A stretch of 64,000 nt of DNA from Tepidibacter sp. (GCF_025210165.1 NZ_JAOASI010000040.1:19844-83843), one strand, 5' to 3'. Positions 1 through 8,240 are shown, counted from the first letter of the stretch. A program made the numbers and translations. The notes: a model not told the origin generated them from the letters alone.

Positions 1-198
1 GGCTTTTACATCTAATCTTGAGAATTTATCTTCTACAAAATGCTTTTCTAAATCAGTATTTTGTATTTCAACATCTGTTATTAAGTTTTTTGGCTTAAGT
101 ATTGCGTTTAAAAATGATATTAGTATTTTGGGATGTTTGCTTGATCCAAATATATTCTTGAACACAAAATCTATTTTTGGATCTAATAATCCTTTCAT
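1..198 (-). CDS. Rpn-family recombination-promoting nuclease / putative transposase, N-terminal part
   Basis: This gene runs off the left edge; 66 codons are visible, starting at an ATG preceded by a strong GGAGGTG site. The protein opens with LLDPKIDFVFKNIFG followed by KHPKILISFLNAIL, the signature N-terminus of the Rpn/PDDEXK_2 family. Members are PD-(D/E)XK nucleases that promote recA-independent recombination and are often annotated as transposases. The catalytic residues lie further in and cannot be checked here. It sits beside wrecked insertion sequences, as these genes often do. The family call is firm from this N-terminus; whether the gene is intact is unknown. Confidence 0.8.
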   Translation of the reverse strand, partial: MKGLLDPKIDFVFKNIFGSSKHPKILISFLNAILKPKNLITDVEIQNTDLEKHFVEDKFSRLDVKA

Positions 199-372
199 CA
201 CAATAACACCTCCAGTTTATATTGTTATAGATTTATAATATTGTTCCTTCTTTTATATTAGATATATTCTAATTATACCATAAATCCTTTTTCTCATTTG
301 TATATTATTGTAAGGGTACTATCGCTTCTAAGGTTTCTTTTAGTTATACTTAAACCCAAAATAAATGGCATC
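199..372. other. Upstream region of the rpn gene, partly repeated at 3454-3568
   Basis: No gene is seen. Two blocks here recur in the same order and at similar spacing in the nitrilase-uraA gap: a 19-base block at 262-280 (again at 3454-3472) and a 16-base block at 356-371 (again at 3553-3568). In both places a palindromic repeat of the family described at 11408 follows directly. The simplest reading is a second, decayed copy of this upstream region. Confidence 0.5.
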
Positions 373-432
373 AAAATACCGCTCATGTATTAAATATTTT
401 TATAAAATATTTAAATCATTCGCTAACATTTT
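373..432 (-). repeat. Palindromic intergenic repeat, short copy (E)
   Basis: Read on the minus strand this begins AAAATGTTAGCGAATG and ends GAGCGGTATTTT, the same end blocks as the copies at 11408, 12402 and 33758. The long central part is missing. One outer arm appears to be cut by the group II intron-like sequence starting at 433. It is the only copy read forward with respect to the nearest upstream gene. Confidence 0.55.
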
Positions 433-519
433 GTGCGTCCAGCTAAGCTGAGTTATACTAGCTGGTGAAATTCCGAAGCCTAGTAGCCAAGGTGTGAAGC
501 GTGAGGGCAATGTCATAAA
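433..519 (+). mobile_element. Probable 5' fragment of a group II intron
   Basis: The segment begins GTGCGTCCAGC, matching the conserved GUGYG 5' end of bacterial group II introns. A short hairpin (CCAGCTA with TAGCTGG) follows, and then a purine-rich stretch with GAAATTCCGAAGCC and GTGAAGCGTGAGGGC that resembles domain I. The match stops near 519. No reverse transcriptase and no domain V are seen, so it is a truncated remnant. It starts inside the outer arm of the palindromic repeat at 373-432, suggesting insertion into that repeat. The call rests on the 5' motif and general texture only. Confidence 0.4.
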
Positions 520-718
520 GTTTAAATGTTATAAATTCACATTTAAAAGTTGCTGATAAATTTTTTTCTCTAATATACTTTTTAAACTTTTATACTTTAA
601 CTTGATTAAATATAATTTCTTGCAAATTCCAACTATTTTAGTGCAAGTTAATTACACTCACATCATTTTTGAAGTGATTTTCATTTATTCTTTCATAAAA
701 TTTATTTTTTGAAATATA

Positions 719-1230
719 TTACAAAGATCTTTTACGATTAATTTTATATTTGCCTCTTGACACACTATCTTTTCTTGGATATTGCCTTCCTGTTCTTATG
801 GGAATAGTATTTTTGGAGGATTCTTTTATTATTTTTTTAATATACGTCTCCTTTTAATAGCACTTTCTTCTAACATCATTATTATTAGTTTATCTTTTAA
901 ATTTCCAATAATCGAATATACAAGAAGCTTTCGCTCTTGCAACTTTATTTTTCTGATTTTCTATATATCCAAATTCTTCTCTTAATAGTTTGGTATCAGG
1001 TAATTGAATTACACTTCCATCAATTGCACTTAATCTATATCCATTCCATAATTCATAGTCAAATGCATCCTTATAAACAACTTCATTTATTGTATCGTTT
1101 CTTTAAATCACATTTTTCTCTCCCTTGTGAAATATGTTTCCTTAGTTCTATTAATACATTTAAATGTATAATCTTCAATTAAATTAATACCCATCAGAAC
1201 TGCTTTATCAAACCTATTTTTTAATTCCAT
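719..1230 (-). pseudogene. Degraded IS4-family transposase gene
   Basis: An ATG at 1230 with a GGGGGAT-like ribosome site opens an N-terminus ending FTRERKM and an in-frame stop. In another frame the continuation reads LWNGYRLSAIDGS, then LPDTKLLREEFGY and KVARAKASC, the first-aspartate region typical of IS4-type DDE transposases. The gene then jumps to a basic C-terminus (YKINRKRSL and stop at 719). Several hundred bases of the catalytic core are missing and at least one frameshift is present. It is a dead remnant; small plus-strand reading frames over it are not genes. Confidence 0.75.
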
Positions 1231-1436
1231 TATTATCCCCCTTGTATAATGTAGTTATAACATTTGATAGAAAACTTTCTAATTCTCTAACGAACATTAA
1301 TAACTTTTCTTAAATTTTAATAATTCATAAAATCCTATCAGATTTAAAAGCATTTCCTAATATCGTTTTCTATTAAATTTATTCCTAAGAGAAATTCAAC
1401 TTTGACAAATATAGTATAATATTTACTGGATAAAGG

Positions 1437-1874
1437 ATAGATGTAGCAACTGAATTTTCTATAGTTGCTATACTTGTACCTAACGGTGAAATTTACAGGA
1501 GATCATTCAGAATAAATCATACTTTGGAAGGCTTTAATTATTTAGCTTTGGAAATAGAAAAAGTGGAAAAGAAATTTAACATGAAAGCAGCATCTTTCAC
1601 GGAGTCCACTGGCGTGTATCATTTATCTCTTTTCCACTTTCTAAGTGATAATAAGTTTGATGTGTTCACTATCAATCCACTTATCACTAATTCTAACAAG
1701 AATTTTGATATAAGGAAAGTAAAAAATGATAAAAAAGACGCCTTAACCATTGCTAAAATATTCAAGTTCCAAGATATTAAATTATCTAGTAGATTCGATA
1801 CTGATCTATATGCATTGAAATCACTTTGTAGAGAGTATTATAAACTTACAGATACAAAATCAACTTATAAATAA
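1437..1874 (+). pseudogene. IS110-family transposase fragment
   Basis: From 1437 the frame reads IDVATEFSIVAILVPNGE, the N-terminal DEDD region of IS110 transposases with its first aspartate. It continues through ESTGVYHLSLFHFL (the conserved glutamate region) and VKNDKKDALTIAKI. There is no proper start codon, since a stop lies just before the IDV block. The protein breaks off after about 145 codons (YYKLTDTKSTYK) where the family runs to about 400. The serine-bearing C-terminal domain is absent. It is inactive. Confidence 0.85.
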
Positions 1875-1878
1875 ATTC

Positions 1879-1901
1879 AAAACCTTAATTTAGGTTTTTT
1901 T
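1879..1901 (+). terminator. Small hairpin with T-run after the IS110 fragment
   Basis: AAACCT and AGGTTT flank a five-base loop and are followed by TTTTT. It lies just after the truncated IS110 frame. Confidence 0.5.
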
Positions 1902-1934
1902 GTTATGAAAAAAATACATGACTAAAAAAATAGG

Positions 1935-1989
1935 AAAAACACACTGATTCAAATTTGGATAATAATTCAAATAAATTAGTGTGTTTTTT
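1935..1989. terminator. Bidirectional terminator-like hairpin, 3' of the nitrilase gene
   Basis: AAAAACACACTGATT pairs with AAATTAGTGTGTTTTT across a loop of about 23 bases. T-tracts face both ways, so it can serve the minus-strand nitrilase gene and the plus-strand IS110 remnant. Confidence 0.55.
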
Positions 1990-2069
1990 AATTTGAAGGA
2001 GCTATGGATTAAATTTTGCTATTTTCCCGACAGCCCCTTTTTTAATGAATAGTAAATTATATTTCTACA

Positions 2070-3005
2070 TTAAATTTCAGATGAATTAATAGAAAATTCA
2101 AATACATCTGGTCTTGAATAATGACCCATTACATCAAAATCTATCCTACTTTGTATTATTTCATCTAACTCTAAATCAGCTATTAATATTTCTTCTCTAT
2201 TATAGACTGGTTCTGCTACATACTTTCCAAAAGGATTAACAATGCAACTACCTCCTGAACACATGATCTCAGGTTCATCTTCTAGTTCATTATAGCAATT
2301 AAGATCTGTAGGATACATACTTTTCTCAACATACTGATTACAACCAATTACAAAGCATCTTCCTTCTAGAGCAATATGCTTCATTGTACTTTGCCATTCT
2401 TCTCTTGAATCAGCTGTAGGTGCAATATAAATAGTTACTCCTTTTGAATACATTGCTACACGAGCCAAAGGCATATAGTTTTCCCAACATATTAATGAGC
2501 CTAGTTTTCCATATGGTGTATCTAGTACGGTAAGAGTACTTGCATCTCCTTCTCCCCAAATAGAACGTTCCGTACCTGTAGGCTTTAATTTTCTATGCTT
2601 ACCTAAAAGCTTTCCATCTGGTCCAAAAAATAAATTTGTACAATACAATGTATGATTTAATCCTTCTCCATCTCTTTCTGTAACTCCAATAGATAAATAT
2701 ATTCCAGCTTCTTGAGCTGATTTTCCAAGAACATCTGTTATATTACTAGGTACAGGCACCGAATTTTCATAATAGCGTTGCCAGTCCTTGCGCCCGTCCA
2801 TAGTTCTACTTCCAACAACAAATCCAAAAGTAAGCCCTCTTGGATAAGCAGGAATAAATGATTCAGGAAAAACAACTATATGTGCACCTTTTTTTCCTGC
2901 TTCTTTAATCAAATTTAACGTTTTTTCAACTGTAGCGTTAATATCCATTATTACTGGTGATGCTTGAACTACTGCTACCTTTACGCTTTTAATATTACCT
3001 TTCAT
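2070..3005 (-). CDS. Nitrilase (carbon-nitrogen hydrolase)
   Basis: A 311-residue cytoplasmic enzyme of the nitrilase superfamily, expected to hydrolyse an organic nitrile to the acid and ammonia. The triad is visible: Glu48 in VVFPESFIPAYPRG, Lys in HRKLKPTGTER near residue 137, and Cys in SLICWENYM near residue 172. The PAYPRG block and the CWEN context favour a true nitrilase over an amidase; the substrate cannot be read from sequence. The ATG has a GGAGGTATT ribosome site. A weak promoter (TTAAAT, 17 bases, TATAAT) lies 40-70 bases upstream. It is monocistronic, between mobile debris and uraA. Confidence 0.88.
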   Translation of the reverse strand: MKGNIKSVKVAVVQASPVIMDINATVEKTLNLIKEAGKKGAHIVVFPESFIPAYPRGLTFGFVVGSRTMDGRKDWQRYYENSVPVPSNITDVLGKSAQEAGIYLSIGVTERDGEGLNHTLYCTNLFFGPDGKLLGKHRKLKPTGTERSIWGEGDASTLTVLDTPYGKLGSLICWENYMPLARVAMYSKGVTIYIAPTADSREEWQSTMKHIALEGRCFVIGCNQYVEKSMYPTDLNCYNELEDEPEIMCSGGSCIVNPFGKYVAEPVYNREEILIADLELDEIIQSRIDFDVMGHYSRPDVFEFSINSSEI

Positions 3006-3571
3006 ATTAAAAATACCTCCTTTAGTGATTTAGCTATAATTATATCTTACTTTTTAGTATAATTTAACTATGTATTTATATAAAAAAACCGTCTACTCGC
3101 TAACGACCTTACAGGCTCCGTTGCTCAAAATAGTTTCAAGTACAGTCTTTTCATCAATGTTATTCACAAAACAAAAATAATATAATTTCCTTAATCACAA
3201 AAAAAAACTATCTAATGATTTACGATTAATATTTCCTGGTTATACTAATGTTTTTTCAGACGTTACTTCTAAAATATCTATTAGAAGATAAATATTCTAA
3301 TTAAATGTAGCCTAACTATTATTCACAAACCTTTTCTGAAATTTAACTATTAATTATTCGTATAGATTGTATAGTTTATTTGCTATGCCTAAAAATATAA
3401 TTTAAAAATAATCCTAAAATCTATTGACTAAAACTAGCTGATCTTCATATGAAATATATTCTAATTATACCACATTCAAAAGAAGAATATTAAGAGTGCT
3501 ATTGGCACAAAGCCATGAATCGTTATATCGCAATTAAAATTATTTGCTTAATCCAAAATAAATGGCATTAG
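3006..3571. other. Long intergenic region without a recognisable gene
   Basis: No coding region is supported. The stretch is very AT-rich with stops in all frames. Its right part (3454-3568) matches the region upstream of the rpn gene at 262-371, so it probably carries the remains of a similar locus. Confidence 0.5.
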
Positions 3572-3708
3572 TTTAATAATCCCTAAAAGAAATTTGCGTG
3601 CCTGACCGTAGGGAGTTCGTAAATTTTAGGATTATTAATAAGGCAAAACCTTAGTTGTATTCAAAAGATCGTTGCATTCACGGTATTTATATATAGTTTT
3701 GATAACCC
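3572..3708 (+). repeat. Palindromic intergenic repeat, copy A (left arm replaced)
   Basis: This carries the central hairpin of the family: AATAATCC and GGATTATT flank AATTTGCG and CGTAAATT around a tip with CTGACCGTAGGGAG. The full right arm follows, ending CGGTATTTATATATAGTTTTGATAACCC. The matching left arm is not present; the left side instead joins the repeated rpn-upstream sequence. Its right end touches the T-run of the uraA terminator. Confidence 0.7.
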
Positions 3709-3762
3709 ACAAAAAACAAAATAGCTACCTAGATTTTATTTATACTAAATCTAAGTAGCTAT
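3709..3762 (-). terminator. Terminator of the pyrR-uraA transcript
   Basis: ATAGCTAC and AGATTT pair with AAATCT and GTAGCTAT, about 14 pairs around a short loop. On the minus strand a run of T residues follows. It lies 44 bases past the uraA stop. Confidence 0.85.
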
Positions 3763-3805
3763 TTTTTTATTCGCTCATTTTTTGCTTAACCACTAATATA
3801 CGTTT

Positions 3806-5074
3806 TTATATACAATCTCTATTAAGTACTCTATTTAAAGCTATTCCAACTATAGCCGCAAGACTAAGCCCCGTTATCTTTACAGTTTCAGTAACTGGTA
3901 TTCCTATTGATATTCCTTTACCTTGAAGATAGTTTGTTCCAAATCCTATTATTAGTATAGATCCCATTATTATTATATTAGATAATTTAAATTCTATTTC
4001 GCTATTTTTTACTGTTTTAACTCCTATTATAGATATCATAGAGAACAGCATTAAGCTTATTCCACCCATTACTGGTGTTGGTATAGTTTGTAAGAACATC
4101 CCAACCTTGCTTATACATCCAAGTATTATAGCAAACACAGCCGTCATTCTAAGTATAGATGGATCATAGTTTTTAGTTATTGCAAGTACTCCTGTATTTT
4201 CTCCGTATGTTGTATTAGCAGGACCACCTATGAATCCTCCAACAATTGTCGCAAGTCCATCTCCTATTAACGTTCTGTTAAGTCCTGGATTTTTTATAAA
4301 GTCCTTACCTACAACTGCTCCATTAGTTGTTACATCTCCTATATGCTCCATGAAAACTGCTAGTACTACCGGTGCTATTATTGCTATTGCTCCTATATCA
4401 AACTTAGGTAATGTAAAGTTTGGAGCCATAACCCAAGAAGCTTCTTTTATAATACTTGTATCTATAAGTCCTAAGCTAAGTGATAATACATATCCTGTTG
4501 CTATTGCTATTAATATAGAAAGCTGCTTTATAAATCCTTTTGCAAATAATGTTATCAAAAGTGCAGTAGATAAAGTTGCTATTGCTACTACAAAGTTTCC
4601 TGATGCCATACTAAATGCAACTGGTATAAGATTAAGTCCTATTACAACAATCATAGGTCCTGTAACTTGTGCTGGAAAATATTTTTTTACTTTTTCAATT
4701 CCAACTGTTTTGACTATTAAAGACATAAGTATATATATCATTCCTGCTACTATTATTCCACCTTGTGCATAAGCCAAATCTCCATTATATATTTCTTTAA
4801 CTGTGATTATTACAGGTATGAATGCAAAGCTTGATCCTAAGAATACAGGAACCATTCCCTTTGTAACCAAGTGAAATATTAAAGTTCCAAGTCCTGCTGA
4901 TACTAAAGCTACCGATGGATCAAATCCTGTTAAGATAGGTACTAAAACTGTTGCTCCAAACATTGCAAATAAATGTTGTATCGCCAGTATAGCTTTTTTT
5001 AGATTTTCGTTAACTCCTATAGTTTTTTCTACTACAGGTGCTTCAATAGTTGTGTTTAATACTTTTTCTTGCAT
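3806..5074 (-). CDS. uraA: Uracil permease, NCS2 family
   Basis: A 422-residue inner-membrane nucleobase transporter that imports uracil with protons. It shows the NCS2 pattern of about 14 hydrophobic segments. The N-terminal block IQHLFAMFGATVLVPILTGF and the segment around VFMEHIGDV, carrying the membrane-embedded glutamate used in substrate binding, mark the UraA/PyrP branch. The ATG has a full GGAGGT site. It is the second gene after pyrR; the 88-base gap holds a PyrR-binding hairpin that looks able to control access to this ribosome site. The placement supports uracil rather than xanthine as substrate. Confidence 0.92.
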   Translation of the reverse strand: MQEKVLNTTIEAPVVEKTIGVNENLKKAILAIQHLFAMFGATVLVPILTGFDPSVALVSAGLGTLIFHLVTKGMVPVFLGSSFAFIPVIITVKEIYNGDLAYAQGGIIVAGMIYILMSLIVKTVGIEKVKKYFPAQVTGPMIVVIGLNLIPVAFSMASGNFVVAIATLSTALLITLFAKGFIKQLSILIAIATGYVLSLSLGLIDTSIIKEASWVMAPNFTLPKFDIGAIAIIAPVVLAVFMEHIGDVTTNGAVVGKDFIKNPGLNRTLIGDGLATIVGGFIGGPANTTYGENTGVLAITKNYDPSILRMTAVFAIILGCISKVGMFLQTIPTPVMGGISLMLFSMISIIGVKTVKNSEIEFKLSNIIIMGSILIIGFGTNYLQGKGISIGIPVTETVKITGLSLAAIVGIALNRVLNRDCI

Positions 5075-5081
5075 AAGAATA

Positions 5082-5158
5082 CCTCCTTTATTTTTTAAGG
5101 AGGGAGAATATAATCTCCCCTTATCAGCATCTCTGTACTGATTTAAAAGGTCAAAACA
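5082..5158 (-). promoter_or_regulatory. PyrR-binding leader of uraA, probably translational
   Basis: On the minus strand CCTT...ATCAG TACAGAGATG CTGAT AAGG forms a PyrR binding-loop hairpin with the conserved AGTACAGAGA. It is followed by GGGGAGA, then TCTCCC and CTCCTT, then the uraA ribosome site AAAGGAGG. No T-tract follows any hairpin, so a terminator is not evident. CTCCTT can pair with AAGGAG and hide the site. Alternatively AAGGGGAGA can pair with TCTCCCtcCTT and free it. PyrR binding would hold the AAGG and favour the blocked state. The fold was reasoned by hand. Confidence 0.6.
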
Positions 5159-5162
5159 TTAT

Positions 5163-5702
<540 letters not shown>

Positions 5703-5711
5703 TTACACCTC

Positions 5712-5830
5712 CACAATAAAAAACTTCTTACCTAAAGGCAAGAAGTTATAATACGTATATAAAACGTAGTTAATCTACGTATAATCCTTGCCAGTCTCTC
5801 TGTACTGTAATTAAAGGTTTGTTATTCATT
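5712..5830 (-). promoter_or_regulatory. PyrR transcription attenuator of pyrR
   Basis: The minus-strand RNA first forms the PyrR loop: CCTT..CAGT ACAGAGAG ACTG..AAGG (5785-5817). Next comes a possible antiterminator in which GGCAAG and TTATACGTA pair with TACGTATTATA and CTTGCC. Last is a terminator, ACTTCTTgCCT with AGGtAAGAAGT followed by TTTTTTATT (5718-5748). The loop and the antiterminator share AAGG, and the antiterminator and terminator share CTTGCC. This is the standard three-way switch: PyrR bound gives termination. Confidence 0.85.
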
Positions 5831-5858
5831 TTTCTAAATTTTATCACCTTAATTTATT

Positions 5859-6767
5859 TTAGTCAAGTATATTTAATATTTTTTTAAAATGCTCTGGAAG
5901 ATTTGAATCAAATTCCATGTATTCTTTTGTAGTAGGATGTATAAATCCTAACGTTTTGGCGTGTAGCATTTGACCATTTAATTTGAATTTTGAGCTTTTA
6001 GGTCCATATACAGGGTCTCCTACTAATGGATGTCTTTTACTAGCCATATGGACCCTTATTTGATGAGTTCTCCCTGTTTCAAGCTGTGCCTCAACATAAG
6101 TATATTTTTCAAATCTTTTTAATACCTTAAAATGAGTTACAGCCCTTTTACCACCTTCTACTATTGCCATTTTAAGTCTATCAACAGGATGTCTTGCAAT
6201 AGGTGCATCAACAGTCATAGTATCTTCTTTTAATACCCCATAACTTATCATATGATATTTTCTAGTTATTGTGTGCTCTTTTAATTGCTCCGATAAAAAG
6301 TTGTGTGCGTTATTGTTCTTTGCTATCATCAAAAGTCCTGACGTATCTTTGTCTATTCTATGAACTATACCAGGTCTTATAATTCCATTTATAGAAGATA
6401 AATTATCCTTACAATGATAAAGTATAGCATTAACTAATGTGCCAGTATAATTTCCTGGTGCAGGATGAACAACCATTCCCTGAGGTTTGTTTACTATTAA
6501 TACATCATCATCTTCATAAACTATATTTATATCTATATTTTCAGCCTCAACATCTAATTCTTTAGGCTTAGGTATATTAAAATTTATTTTATCATTTATC
6601 TTAGTTATGTATCTAGGCTTTTCTTTTTTATCGTTTACAAATGCATTTCCTTCTTTTATAATTTTTTGAATATATGATCTTGACATATCTTCAAATTTAC
6701 TTGATAAAAAAACATCTAGTCTTACACCCTCATTTTCTTCATTTATCTCAAAATTTACTTGATCCAT
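5859..6767 (-). CDS. RluD-type 23S rRNA pseudouridine synthase
   Basis: A 302-residue RNA-modifying enzyme of the RluA/RluD family. An S4 RNA-binding domain comes first (about residues 12-75, VRLDVFLSSKF ... YIQKIIKEGNAFVN). The catalytic domain follows, with VHRIDKDTSGLLMIAKN near 135-150 carrying the nucleophilic aspartate, and ETGRTHQIRVHM near 230. Orthologs next to lspA are usually called RluD or YlyB; the exact uridines modified are not shown by sequence. The ATG has a GGAGAAGG site, and the start lies 11 bases from the lspA stop, so the two are co-transcribed. Confidence 0.9.
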   Translation of the reverse strand: MDQVNFEINEENEGVRLDVFLSSKFEDMSRSYIQKIIKEGNAFVNDKKEKPRYITKINDKINFNIPKPKELDVEAENIDINIVYEDDDVLIVNKPQGMVVHPAPGNYTGTLVNAILYHCKDNLSSINGIIRPGIVHRIDKDTSGLLMIAKNNNAHNFLSEQLKEHTITRKYHMISYGVLKEDTMTVDAPIARHPVDRLKMAIVEGGKRAVTHFKVLKRFEKYTYVEAQLETGRTHQIRVHMASKRHPLVGDPVYGPKSSKFKLNGQMLHAKTLGFIHPTTKEYMEFDSNLPEHFKKILNILD

Positions 6768-6778
6768 ATATCCTTCTC

Positions 6779-7210
6779 CTACTCTTTGTCAAATATTATA
6801 ATGTACGAAAGTAGTATTCCTCCGATTACAACACATATATCCGCTACATTAAATACTGGCCATACTATAAAGTCAAAAAAATCCACTACAAAGTTTAATC
6901 TTATTCTATCAATCAAGTTACCTATAGCCCCTGCTAGTATAAGCACTAGTGAAACTTGATATAATCTACTCATATTTTTATTGGTTTTTAGGTAGTATAC
7001 AATAAATGAAACCACAGCAAATGCTACCAAAACAAAGAACCACTTTTGATTTTGAAGCATTCCAAATGCTGCTCCTCTATTCTCAACATATGTAAGATTA
7101 AATATATTATCTATAATACTTATACTTCCTATCTTCGATAAAAAATTAAGTGCATAATACTTTGTAGCTTGATCTAATAATACTAAAAATATAAATAATG
7201 CTATATTCAA
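6779..7210 (-). CDS. lspA: Lipoprotein signal peptidase (signal peptidase II)
   Basis: A 143-residue integral membrane aspartic protease that removes signal peptides from diacylglyceryl-modified prolipoproteins made by Lgt (encoded at 52530). Four hydrophobic segments are visible. The conserved blocks are VENRGAAFG near residue 41, GNLIDRIRLNFVVDF with the first catalytic aspartate region near 100, and FNVADICVVIGG with the second near 117. The start is TTG with AAGGGGGTA just before it. It is at the short end of the family. It leads the operon lspA-rluD. Confidence 0.93.
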   Translation of the reverse strand: MNIALFIFLVLLDQATKYYALNFLSKIGSISIIDNIFNLTYVENRGAAFGMLQNQKWFFVLVAFAVVSFIVYYLKTNKNMSRLYQVSLVLILAGAIGNLIDRIRLNFVVDFFDFIVWPVFNVADICVVIGGILLSYIIIFDKE

Positions 7211-7227
7211 TTTTGTACCCCCTTTTT

Positions 7228-7386
7228 AGGCATATGAAAAAAATAAATAAGTCAGGTTACGAAGTAATTTTGATTATTTTCTAGGCACTCAATCACGATC
7301 ATACTCACTGTATGTAAGTGATTGAGTAACGACGAAAAGAATCAAAAAGACGAGTAAGATGATTAGTTTATTTTTTGAATATGCCT
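7228..7386. repeat. 159-bp imperfect intergenic palindrome
   Basis: Nearly the whole gap between lspA and yteA folds on itself. The outer ends are AGGCATAT and ATATGCCT, then AAATAAAT with TTTATTTTTT, then TTTTGATT with AATCAAAA, then ACTCAATCAC with GTGATTGAGT, around a tip with CATACTCACTGTATG. It differs in sequence from the repeat family at 11408 but has the same style and the same position, downstream of a gene's terminator. No second copy was found in the window. Confidence 0.75.
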
Positions 7387-7416
7387 TAATCTTTTACCAG
7401 TAGCATTATATCACAA

Positions 7417-7443
7417 AATGCCGTGGATATCATCCACGGCATT
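7417..7443 (-). terminator. Terminator of the yteA transcript
   Basis: AATGCCGTGGAT and ATCCACGGCATT form a perfect 12-bp stem around three bases, two bases past the yteA stop; a short T-run follows on the minus strand. Confidence 0.8.
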
Positions 7444-7445
7444 AA

Positions 7446-7952
7446 TTAAAACTCATCGTAATCTAAATCTAGCCCTCTATATCTATTAGTTCTTTCAAGC
7501 CCTTCTACTAAATCACTGTAAAAATACTCACTCTTACTAAAAGTATCTTCTTCTACTTCTTCAAATGCTTTTTTATGGTTTTTTGAACAAGAAGAACAAA
7601 GAAGAGTTTCAGGAATTATATCAAGTCTTTCTACGTCTATATCTTTACTGCACTCTTCACACTTGCCATATAAACCTATATCTATTTTCTCAAGTGCCTT
7701 ATTTATATTATAAAGTCTCATAGCTTCACCATTTTTAAGCTTTAAGTCCATTTCTCTCATAAATACTTCTGTTCCCATATCAGCAGGATGATTATCATAT
7801 CCAGAAAGTTCTCCAGTACTATCCTTAATACTTGAATTCTTGAAATTATCCGTAGCTACCGTATCATCCTCAATTTCCTCTATTAAGTTAGCTACTTTAT
7901 CTCTTTCCTTTAAAAGAATTTGTCTATAATACTCCATATCACTTTTGTTCAT
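7446..7952 (-). CDS. YteA-type TraR/DksA zinc-finger protein
   Basis: A 168-residue protein: a long helical coiled-coil (about residues 1-100), then a four-cysteine zinc finger CEECSKDIDVE ... LLCSSCSK near 113-135, as in TraR/DksA. Length and the acidic C-terminal tail match the sporulation-associated YteA family of Firmicutes; members may bind RNA polymerase through its secondary channel, but the target is unknown. The ATG has a GGAGG site. The start lies 10 bases from the DUF5665 stop, so the two are an operon ending at a strong terminator. Confidence 0.85.
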   Translation of the reverse strand: MNKSDMEYYRQILLKERDKVANLIEEIEDDTVATDNFKNSSIKDSTGELSGYDNHPADMGTEVFMREMDLKLKNGEAMRLYNINKALEKIDIGLYGKCEECSKDIDVERLDIIPETLLCSSCSKNHKKAFEEVEEDTFSKSEYFYSDLVEGLERTNRYRGLDLDYDEF

Positions 7953-7961
7953 TTTTTCCTC

Positions 7962-8240
7962 CTATCTATAGTTTTCAATAATGTCTAAAAGCTTGGCTAT
8001 ATATTGACCTATCAAAGGTAAATTAACCCAGCTGTGCAGTACATAGATACCTATAGCAGCAAGTATTGTAAGTCCTATAGCAGTTCCAAATCCTTTGGCA
8101 AGCCCTGCCACAAAGTTTAGGTAAATAAGTCTTTTGGGGTTACTAACTATTTCTGAGTACTCCCTAATTCTACTTTTATCTATACTTTGAGCCAAAGTAT
8201 CTATTTTCTTTTCAATTCTATCTATTTTATCTTCTCTCAA
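7962..8240 (-). CDS. DUF5665 small membrane protein
   Basis: A 92-residue protein with a charged N-terminal helix (about 1-45) and one hydrophobic hairpin or two short membrane segments between about 47 and 82 (VAGLAKGFGTAIGLTILAAIGIY, then PLIGQYIAKLLDII). This fits DUF5665, found widely next to lspA/yteA in Firmicutes. No function is established. The start is TTG, preceded by GGGGGAA. No catalytic residues are evident; it may be a membrane-associated helper. Confidence 0.75.
   Translation of the reverse strand: MREDKIDRIEKKIDTLAQSIDKSRIREYSEIVSNPKRLIYLNFVAGLAKGFGTAIGLTILAAIGIYVLHSWVNLPLIGQYIAKLLDIIENYR

Noticed and set aside
782..1182. Two plus-strand reading frames of 67 and 81 codons
   Set aside because: They are shadows of the minus-strand IS4 remnant, have no ribosome sites and encode Phe/Ile-rich nonsense.
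1403..1420. TTGACA followed by TATAAT near the IS110 fragment
   Set aside because: The two hexamers are only about seven bases apart, so they cannot act as one promoter.
3006..3571. A small gene in the nitrilase-uraA gap
   Set aside because: All frames are broken by stops and no ribosome site precedes an open stretch.
4230..4772. A 180-codon plus-strand frame inside uraA
   Set aside because: It mirrors the transporter's codon bias; no ribosome site and no recognisable motif, while uraA is complete in the other strand.
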